A DNA stretch of 5,179 nucleotides from a bacterium. Lineage in GTDB: Bacteria > Krumholzibacteriota > Krumholzibacteriia > Krumholzibacteriales > Krumholzibacteriaceae. Positions 1-4,835 of this stretch are shown one piece after another (positions within the stretch are counted from its first letter, which is position 1; every line of letters begins with the position of its first letter). The stretch covers positions 1-5,179 of the forward strand of contig JAFNGP010000033.1 of assembly GCA_017885175.1 (NCBI GenBank), in the 5' to 3' direction. The notes below the pieces were generated by a model. The model did no database searches. It was not told the origin of the DNA and worked only from the letters and a program-made list of their open reading frames with translations. The position numbers and the translations under genes were made by a program.

Positions 1-456
1 CCGATCCTCTATATGACGATGAACGTCACCTACGCCCTCCTTTCCTACCCCGCCGGAAGACTCGCGGACAGATTCGGCAAGGGAAGAATCGCGTTTCTCG
101 GATACCTGCTCTATGCGGCGCTCTACGCCCTGTTCGCGTTCGAGACGAAGATGAACGCCCTCTGGATCCTCTTCCCGCTCCAGGGAATCTACCTCGCGTT
201 CACCGACGGCGTCGGCACCGCGTACATGGCCACGCTGCTTCCGGACGCCCGGAAGGCGACCGGGTTCGCGATCTATTACACGGTTATCGGGCTCGCGCTT
301 CTTCCCGCGAGCACGATCGGCGGATGGCTCTGGGATCGCTTTTCCCCCTCGGCCACCTTCATCGCGGGATCGCTCCTCTCGCTGGCCGCGGGAACGATCT
401 TCGGCATCGCGCTGCTGCGCGGGAACAGGGCGCCGAAACAAGGAGTAAGCGCATGA
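1..456 (+). CDS. Major facilitator superfamily transporter, C-terminal part (5' end outside window)
   Basis: The reading frame is open from base 1, so the gene starts upstream; 151 residues are visible. They are strongly hydrophobic and fit the last five helices of a 12-helix MFS permease, which moves a small solute across the inner membrane. The segments are approximately residues 3-18, 29-47, 53-80, 87-110 and 118-139. Between the first two lies GRLADRFGKGR, the loop 8-9 copy of the MFS 'motif A' (G-x-L-x-D-R-x-G-R). It is followed by an acidic/aromatic helix (FTDGVGTAYMATLLP) and by WDRFSPSATF before the last helix, both common in this superfamily. The tail is short, basic and cytoplasmic. 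The substrate cannot be told from this half. The stop overlaps the next start codon (ATGA), so the two genes are probably one transcription unit. Confidence 0.88.
   Translation, partial: PILYMTMNVTYALLSYPAGRLADRFGKGRIAFLGYLLYAALYALFAFETKMNALWILFPLQGIYLAFTDGVGTAYMATLLPDARKATGFAIYYTVIGLALLPASTIGGWLWDRFSPSATFIAGSLLSLAAGTIFGIALLRGNRAPKQGVSA
440..445 (+). promoter_or_regulatory. Shine-Dalgarno site for the radical SAM gene
   Basis: AAGGAG lies seven bases before the ATG at 453, inside the last codons of the transporter gene. It fixes the start at 453 rather than the upstream in-frame candidate at 324, which has no such site and would put a long unrelated extension before the conserved N-terminus. 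Confidence 0.8.
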
Positions 457-1403
457 AAAGTCCGGGATCGCGGAGAATCTTCGGCCCCGTCCCCTCGCGA
501 AGGCTCGGGGCTTCGCTCGGGATCGACGTCATCCCCCGCAAGACGTGCACCTTCGACTGCGTCTACTGCGAATGCGGAGAAACGACCGACAAGACGTGCG
601 AGCGGCGGGAGTTCTGCCCCGTGCGCGACGTCCTCGACGACCTCGAAGCGCATCTCTCGCGCATGAAGGAAAAGCCCGACATCGTAACCCTGTCCGGTTC
701 GGGAGAGCCGACGCTCTATCTCCCGATGGGAGAGCTCATCGACGGGATCAAGCGCCTTGCCTCGCTTCCCGTCGCCGTCATCACGAACAGCTCCCTCCTG
801 TGGAAACCCGAGGTGAGGGACGAGCTCGCGCGGGCCGACGTCGTCCTCCCGTCGCTCGACGCCGCGATCGACGACGCGTTCCAGCGCATCAACCGCCCCC
901 ACGAGCTCCTGAGCCTTCCCGGGATCATCGAGGGGCTCGAGCGGTTTCTCAAGGATTACCGCGGCACCGTGCTCTTCGAGATACTCCTCATCAAGGGCTA
1001 CAACACCGACGATCGGAACATCGAGGCGATCAAGGCCGCTCTCGGCAGGATGCGCGCGGACAAGATACAGCTCAACACGGCCGTCCGCCCGGGTACCGAG
1101 CGCGAGATCGAGCCGCTCGACGACATATCGATGCGGCGATTCCGCAATTTCTTCGGACCGCGCTGCGAGGTCATCGCCTCGGCCCGGACGACCCGCATGA
1201 GCCACGAGGAAGCCGATCTCGAGGAGACGATTCTCACTCTCCTCGAGCGGAGGCCGTGCACGGCGGAGGATCTCCACCGCGCCCTCGGCATGAGCGTGGA
1301 GGACGCGGAGTCGACCGCGCGAAAGCTCATCGCCTCGGGCAAAATCGTCGAAAAGCGCTTCGGGGGGGAATTGTACTATTCGGCGCCGCGGCGGGACGCA
1401 TAG
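453..1403 (+). CDS. Radical SAM protein, bacterial TYW1/wyosine-synthase-like family (COG0731 type), with C-terminal winged-helix-like domain
   Basis: The protein has 316 residues. The N-terminus RRIFGPVPSRRLGASLGID, followed by the radical SAM cluster motif C-x3-C-x2-C (Cys32, Cys36, Cys39 in CTFDCVYC), is the signature of the bacterial COG0731 family. Archaeal/eukaryotic relatives (TYW1/Taw1) make the tricyclic base of wyosine in tRNA-Phe; the reaction of the bacterial members is not established. The 4Fe-4S cluster would cleave S-adenosylmethionine to a 5'-deoxyadenosyl radical. SGSGEPTL (81-88) matches the SAM-amine-binding 'GGE' strand. LPSLDAA (132-138), FEILLIKGYN (175-184) and QLNTAVRP (206-213) are later barrel strands. 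Residues about 257-311, from LTLLERRPCT through GKIVEKRFGGELYYS, look like a winged helix. Extra cysteines at 41, 49 and 55 follow the cluster loop. The start is set by the ATGA overlap with the transporter and by the AAGGAG site. The family call is firm and the reaction is unknown. Confidence 0.9.
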   Translation: MKSPGSRRIFGPVPSRRLGASLGIDVIPRKTCTFDCVYCECGETTDKTCERREFCPVRDVLDDLEAHLSRMKEKPDIVTLSGSGEPTLYLPMGELIDGIKRLASLPVAVITNSSLLWKPEVRDELARADVVLPSLDAAIDDAFQRINRPHELLSLPGIIEGLERFLKDYRGTVLFEILLIKGYNTDDRNIEAIKAALGRMRADKIQLNTAVRPGTEREIEPLDDISMRRFRNFFGPRCEVIASARTTRMSHEEADLEETILTLLERRPCTAEDLHRALGMSVEDAESTARKLIASGKIVEKRFGGELYYSAPRRDA

Positions 1404-1428
1404 CGCACGCGCGGCGGCGGATTAGAAT

Positions 1429-1457
1429 TTGCGCCGCACGGCGCTTTCTGCTATAAT
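1429..1457 (+). promoter_or_regulatory. Extended -10 sigma-70-type promoter for the sigma-factor gene
   Basis: TGCTATAAT (1449-1457) is a perfect extended -10 element (TGn plus TATAAT). TTGCGC at 1429-1434 is a half-matching -35 element with a 17-base spacer. Transcription would start near 1464, leaving a leader of about 40 bases before the ATG at 1504. The local A+T content is clearly above that of the surrounding genes. The match is to housekeeping sigma (RpoD) promoters, so the sigma gene does not appear to rely only on its own product here. Confidence 0.72.
1431..1444 (+). promoter_or_regulatory. Perfect inverted repeat GCGCCG-CA-CGGCGC, candidate operator or weak terminator
   Basis: Two six-base arms are separated by CA; as RNA this gives a five-base-pair stem with a GCAC loop. 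It follows the radical SAM stop codon by 27 bases and is trailed by TTTCT, so it could be a small intrinsic terminator, though the stem and U-tract are short. It also sits in the region between the -35 and -10 elements of the following promoter, overlapping the -35 candidate. A protein-binding operator is therefore an equally good reading. Confidence 0.4.
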
Positions 1458-1503
1458 TACCTCAGGGTTGATCACGAATCCATAAGCATCTATAGACGGC
1501 TTT

Positions 1504-2418
1504 ATGAACGACGAAGCATCCCTCATCGCCAAAATACTCTCCGGCGATACCGCCGCCTGGCACTCGTTTATTGAGATCTATTCTCCTCACATCAGGAAGA
1601 CGATCAGACGGTACGTCAAGGATCCGGAGGTCGAAAGCGACCTCTACACGAGCCTTCTCGAGAAGCTCAAAACGGGAAAGCTCGCGAAATTCAAATCCAG
1701 ATCGTCTCTCGCGACGTGGCTCTTCGCCGTCGCCCGCAATCACTGCAGGGATCACTACCGGGGCGCGAAGGGGGTGCGGCACCTGTGCATGGCGCTCGAG
1801 GGTCTCGGAGAGCCGGAGCGGCGATTCTTCGTTCTCCATTACATTCAGGGTCTTTCGCTGCAGGCGACGTACGGCAGCATGCGCGCGGAGGCGGGAGGCG
1901 CGCTGAGCTACCTCGACCTCTTCGAATACCGGGAAACGATCGGGAAGGCGATCGAGCGGAAGAAGCTCGGGAGGATCATAGACAGATTGTTGCGCCCCGA
2001 CGCCGTGACGATCGATCTCTCGCCCTCGGTCGCCGGAACCGATCTGGATCAGGCGGCGTCGATCGAGTCGGCGGCGGACTCCCCCGAAGCGTGCCTCGAA
2101 GGGAGAAATCTGCAGGTCGCCATCGAGCACCTGCGCGCGGCGATCCTCGAGCTTCCGCACCGCGATCAGCTCATTCTCAAGCTGCGTTTCGAGCACAAGA
2201 AGAGCGCCCGGGAGATCGGCAAGATCCTCGATCTCGGCAGCGAGAAGCAGATCTACCGGAAGCTCGACAGGCTCTTCGGGGAGCTCAGGTCCATGCTCCT
2301 CAACGGCGATCTCCCGGCCGATCTCTACCGTGAAGCGGCCGAGGACATCGAGAACCTTTGCAGGTACGGCGGCGTCTGGGAATCGGACGAGCGCCGCGGG
2401 ACGACGTCGATTTCATAA
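1504..2418 (+). CDS. Sigma-70-family (ECF-like) RNA polymerase sigma factor with enlarged middle region
   Basis: The protein has 304 residues. Residues about 5-87 are a region 2 domain: a helix with AAWHSFIEIYSPHIRKTIRRYV binds the core polymerase, and FKSRSSLATWLFAVARNHCRDHYR (63-86) matches regions 2.3-2.4, which melt and read the -10 element. Residues about 209-266 are a region 4 domain, from AAILELPHRDQLILKLRFE to the helix-turn-helix KSAREIGKILDLGSEKQIYRKLDRLF, which reads the -35 element. ECF factors are normally about 170-200 residues with a short linker; here about 120 residues separate the domains. The first part of that insert (99-128, EGLGEPERRFFVLHYIQGLS) itself resembles a region 4 start. 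A 38-residue acidic tail follows region 4. No clear Shine-Dalgarno site precedes the ATG; upstream in-frame codons reach a TAA at 1483, so no longer start exists except rare codons. The anti-sigma gene follows 117 bases later. Confidence 0.85.
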   Translation: MNDEASLIAKILSGDTAAWHSFIEIYSPHIRKTIRRYVKDPEVESDLYTSLLEKLKTGKLAKFKSRSSLATWLFAVARNHCRDHYRGAKGVRHLCMALEGLGEPERRFFVLHYIQGLSLQATYGSMRAEAGGALSYLDLFEYRETIGKAIERKKLGRIIDRLLRPDAVTIDLSPSVAGTDLDQAASIESAADSPEACLEGRNLQVAIEHLRAAILELPHRDQLILKLRFEHKKSAREIGKILDLGSEKQIYRKLDRLFGELRSMLLNGDLPADLYREAAEDIENLCRYGGVWESDERRGTTSIS

Positions 2419-2427
2419 GAGCGGATA

Positions 2428-2490
2428 CGCGCGCGGGAAAAACGCGAAAACGGCCGTCCAAGAGAAGTGACGCGTGTCGCGCGCGGGAAA
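2428..2490 (+). repeat. Two 13-base direct repeats 50 bases apart in the sigma/anti-sigma gap
   Basis: CGCGCGCGGGAAA occurs exactly at 2428-2440 and again at 2478-2490. Both copies lie in the 117-base gap between the sigma stop and the anti-sigma start. The spacing is close to five helical turns, which would put both copies on the same DNA face. The gap also contains the ten-base palindrome CCCGGCCGGG (2495-2504). No -10-like element is visible in the gap, so the anti-sigma gene is probably read from the sigma-gene promoter. Whether the repeats do anything is unknown, and simple CG-rich composition may explain them. Confidence 0.45.
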
Positions 2491-2523
2491 GATCCCCGGC
2501 CGGGACTCTCGAAGAACGGGTCC

Positions 2524-2529
2524 GGAAGG
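2524..2529 (+). promoter_or_regulatory. Shine-Dalgarno site deciding the anti-sigma start
   Basis: GGAAGG, six bases before the ATG at 2536, supports that start over the upstream in-frame GTG at 2467. The GTG has no ribosome site and would add 23 basic, unrelated residues before the zinc-finger domain. Confidence 0.65.
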
Positions 2530-2535
2530 TATCGA

Positions 2536-3450
2536 ATGAACGACTTCTGCAGGAATGAGGAATGGCTCGCGGCGTACCTCGACAAGCGGCTCCCGACGCA
2601 GGAGCGCGGCCTTTTCGAGATACACTTGTCCTCCTGCCCGAGCTGCCTCGCCGAGCTCATCGCCGCAAAGGCCGAGCTCGACGAGATGAACGCCGGGAAT
2701 GCAGGGACGCGCGCCCCCCGAGCCCGTTTCGAATCCCTCCGGGGCGCGGGAGAGCTGCGGTCCCGGCTGCAGCGGGCGCTTCGGCCCGATTCTCCGTCGC
2801 TCGCGCGGCGCGTTCGCTTCACTCCCCTCGCGGCCGCTGTTTCGCTCGCGGCCGCGGTCGTATGCGCGGGCGCGGTATTCCTTTCGGTCCGCTCCGCCGT
2901 CCGGAATCGCGACGTCGAATCGGCGCGGGGAGACGTCTCCCGCATTCTCGCGGCGGCCGATATCGGCCTCATGCGCCTCTCCGGCGGACCGGAACGCCCC
3001 TTCTCGAATCGTGTCGTGTACCGCGGCGCCGAGGAACGCCCCGGCGAAGCGTTCGATCGAACGGAGAAGAGCCTCAAGGCCGCTCTCGCGAAACGCGGAA
3101 ACGACTGGCGCCTCTATGCCCTGCTCGGCGACCTGTACATGGCGGACAACCAGATCGAGCGCGCGGAGATCTTCTACGAGCAGGCTCTCGCCCGAAAGCC
3201 CGGGGACGCGCGGCTCCTCAACGACCGGGCGGCGGCCGCGTATCGCCTCGGAAAGTTCGGCCTTTCGCGGCGGGATCTCGAGAGCGCTTTCGCGGCGGAC
3301 AGCACCGGGCTCGAGGCGCTCTACAACCTCGCCGTGCTCTACCGCGAGACCGGCGACCGGGTGAATTCGAAACGGTATCTCGATTCATACCTCCGCAAAG
3401 ACCCTTTCTCGCCGTGGGCCGACCGCGCGAAGACCCTCTTTCGTGAATAA
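2536..3450 (+). CDS. Membrane anti-sigma factor: zf-HC2 zinc finger, one transmembrane helix, three C-terminal TPRs
   Basis: The protein has 304 residues from the ATG at 2536. Residues 1-50 are an anti-sigma zinc-finger (ZAS/zf-HC2) domain: Cys5, WLAAYLDKRLP (10-20), then His30-x3-Cys34-x2-Cys37 in HLSSCPSC. This is the usual ligand set C/H-x(about 24)-H-x3-C-x2-C. In known ZAS proteins it holds the partner sigma factor inactive in the cytoplasm. After a basic linker (RRVRF) comes one hydrophobic helix at about 96-118 (TPLAAAVSLAAAVVCAGAVF). The remaining residues should lie outside the cytoplasm. Three tandem TPRs fill residues about 191-224, 225-258 and 259-292, the first being WRLYALLGDLYMADNQIERA onward. 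TPRs bind proteins or peptides, so this half is a plausible sensor or docking platform. The partner is probably the sigma factor encoded just upstream. The zinc-finger and TPR calls are firm; orientation and partner are inferred. Confidence 0.85.
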   Translation: MNDFCRNEEWLAAYLDKRLPTQERGLFEIHLSSCPSCLAELIAAKAELDEMNAGNAGTRAPRARFESLRGAGELRSRLQRALRPDSPSLARRVRFTPLAAAVSLAAAVVCAGAVFLSVRSAVRNRDVESARGDVSRILAAADIGLMRLSGGPERPFSNRVVYRGAEERPGEAFDRTEKSLKAALAKRGNDWRLYALLGDLYMADNQIERAEIFYEQALARKPGDARLLNDRAAAAYRLGKFGLSRRDLESAFAADSTGLEALYNLAVLYRETGDRVNSKRYLDSYLRKDPFSPWADRAKTLFRE

Positions 3451-3514
3451 ACCCGCGGCTCACACGGTCCACACGGCGCATCATCCTTCGTATCTGTAAT
3501 TATACCGGAAGTTC

Positions 3515-3523
3515 TGATATAAT
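3515..3523 (+). promoter_or_regulatory. Extended -10 promoter for the TPR lipoprotein gene
   Basis: TGATATAAT is a perfect extended -10 (TGn plus TATAAT). Only poor -35 matches lie upstream (CTGTAA at 3494-3499 with an 18-base spacer), which extended -10 promoters tolerate. Transcription would start near 3530, leaving a leader of about 22 bases that contains the ribosome site at 3535. The element resembles the promoter before the sigma gene (shared TTCTGnTATAAT). The lipoprotein gene can therefore be transcribed independently of the sigma/anti-sigma pair. The 3451-3514 stretch before it shows no convincing terminator. Confidence 0.72.
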
Positions 3524-3534
3524 GATGGATACGC

Positions 3535-3542
3535 AAGGAAGG
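3535..3542 (+). promoter_or_regulatory. Shine-Dalgarno site deciding the lipoprotein start
   Basis: AAGGAAGG lies nine bases before the ATG at 3552. The in-frame ATGs at 3522 and 3525 overlap or directly follow the -10 element, so they would lie outside the transcript. The start at 3552 also gives a proper signal peptide. Confidence 0.75.
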
Positions 3543-3551
3543 TGTCGCGGA

Positions 3552-4835
3552 ATGAAGCCCCCGGGCAAAACGCTCAAGTTCGGTATCCTTCTTTCGATCC
3601 CCGCGATCGTCGCGATCTTCCTCGCCGCCCCCGCGTGCGAGGACGAAACGCTCGTGCAGCAGCCGAATCCTTTCGGCCTTCCGCTTCATATTCTCTCCGA
3701 GGAAAAGATCGTCGAGGCCTTTCGCGCCATGGGGTACGTGAAGAGCTCCGCCAGCTTTCGATATCTCCATGTGCTCTTCTCCGAGTCGCTCGATCGGAGC
3801 GACACGCCCCAGTTCGCGTATCTCGCTTCGGAAATCCTGTGGCGCTCCGAACTCCTCGAGAAGGCAAACCGGAACCCCTATCGCCTGAGACACTATCAGG
3901 CGGTTCTCCGGGATAGCGAGACGAAACGGGAATGCAAACTCGCCTACGATCTGTGCCTGCGCTGGTTCACGGCGCTGTACGACGAAAAGGATCCGTCGCC
4001 GAAGACGGCGGAGATGATCAGAAATGACATCGCGATCCACGAGCGGCTGGGGCTGGGGGCGTTCACCGGGCAGGCGTACGAAGGGCTCGCCGATTACTAT
4101 TTCCTGATTCACGAGGACGAGCAGGCGCTCCGGTGGATGGAAGAGGGCGTCGCGCGCCATATCGAGGCGGGGCACATATCGGGATTGAGCCACCTGACCG
4201 GCAGGATCGGCATCTACCGCCTGACGAAGGGAGATATCGCGGAGGCGGAGACCGCGCTTCTCCGGAGCTATGAATACGCCCGCATGAACGACGATCCCTT
4301 TTACCTCTCCCGCTCGCTCGCCTTCCTCTCGGAGCTGCGGGCGAAACAGGGGCACTTCGCCGACGCCGAGTCGCTCCTCGTGCAATCGATCGATTACAGC
4401 AGACGAATGAACGATCCCGCGACCGAGCTGTGCCGTTTCGCCGATCTCGCCAACCTGTACGTCTCGTTCGGCGAGTACGATCGCGCCGAGGCCGCGATCG
4501 AGAAGGCGATTTCCCTCGATCGGAAACAGAGCGACAGGGTCAGCTTCGTATACAGGATTCTCGACCGGAACACTACCGCCTATTACCTCGCGAAATGCCT
4601 CGCGCTCCGGGCGGCTATCCGGCTTTCGACGGGAGAAACGAAGGAGGCCGTCGAAACGATGAGGCGGGCGCTCGCCACCGCCAGGCACAGCGCCGACTGG
4701 AGCTTCGAAGCGGATCTCACGAAGCAGCTCGGCGACGCCTTCGCGTCGGCGGGCGACGCCGGGGAAGCGGCGCGCTGCTATGCGAAAGCCTGTTCGAACG
4801 CACGAAAGCGCCGGGAGCTCGGTAAGGAGGCGTAA
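3552..4835 (+). CDS. TPR-repeat probable lipoprotein, ended by an in-frame TAA inside its repeat array
   Basis: There are 427 residues before the stop. The N-terminus MKPPGKTLKFGILL is basic then hydrophobic and reaches APAC at Cys29, a lipobox-like end (not the classical LAGC form). This suggests export and lipidation, with Glu at +2 favouring the outer membrane where that sorting rule holds. Residues 30-168 are helical, with no domain recognised. From about 169 come tandem TPR-like units of about 40 residues: 169-208, 209-248, 249-288 and 289-328, a longer irregular unit 329-382, then 383-422. Examples are CRFADLANLYVSFGEYDRAE and LTKQLGDAFASAGDAGEAA. Such 40-residue TPRs are protein-binding scaffolds, common in front of an effector domain. 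The TAA falls at position 6 of the next unit, which continues past it in the same frame. The gene lies 101 bases after the anti-sigma gene, which itself carries TPRs, suggesting a shared surface pathway. The function is unknown. Confidence 0.75.
   Translation: MKPPGKTLKFGILLSIPAIVAIFLAAPACEDETLVQQPNPFGLPLHILSEEKIVEAFRAMGYVKSSASFRYLHVLFSESLDRSDTPQFAYLASEILWRSELLEKANRNPYRLRHYQAVLRDSETKRECKLAYDLCLRWFTALYDEKDPSPKTAEMIRNDIAIHERLGLGAFTGQAYEGLADYYFLIHEDEQALRWMEEGVARHIEAGHISGLSHLTGRIGIYRLTKGDIAEAETALLRSYEYARMNDDPFYLSRSLAFLSELRAKQGHFADAESLLVQSIDYSRRMNDPATELCRFADLANLYVSFGEYDRAEAAIEKAISLDRKQSDRVSFVYRILDRNTTAYYLAKCLALRAAIRLSTGETKEAVETMRRALATARHSADWSFEADLTKQLGDAFASAGDAGEAARCYAKACSNARKRRELGKEA
4823..4830 (+). 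promoter_or_regulatory. Full-consensus Shine-Dalgarno TAAGGAGG just before the in-frame stop
   Basis: These eight bases are fully complementary to the 3' end of bacterial 16S rRNA. They encode part of Gly-Lys-Glu-Ala at the end of the upstream frame. The only start-like codon at normal distance is CTG at 4839, eight bases downstream, in the same frame and one codon after the TAA. CTG starts are rare, so use of the site is a hypothesis. Confidence 0.45.

Noticed and set aside
276..1277. 333-codon open frame on the minus strand
   Set aside because: It lies opposite the radical SAM gene, whose family motifs prove the + strand is coding; the minus translation is compositionally odd, rich in Arg, Glu and Asp.
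2419..2535. Sigma and anti-sigma genes are in the same frame with no stop between them other than the sigma TAA, suggesting a fusion
   Set aside because: The 39 intervening codons read as basic, low-complexity sequence with no domain character. A stop-free stretch of this length is unremarkable at this G+C content, and a separate ribosome site precedes 2536.
2467..2535. GTG at 2467 as the anti-sigma start
   Set aside because: No ribosome site lies at a suitable distance, and the added residues do not belong to the zinc-finger family.
3499..3504. TATAAT on the minus strand, suggesting a divergent promoter
   Set aside because: No TGn extension or -35 partner is visible, and no minus-strand gene lies to the left.
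3451..3514. Terminator after the anti-sigma gene
   Set aside because: No stem followed by a T-run could be found; read-through into the lipoprotein gene remains possible.
3339..4688. 449-codon open frame on the minus strand
   Set aside because: It is antisense to the TPR gene, has no recognisable domain, and its openness is expected from G/C-ending codons of the + strand gene.
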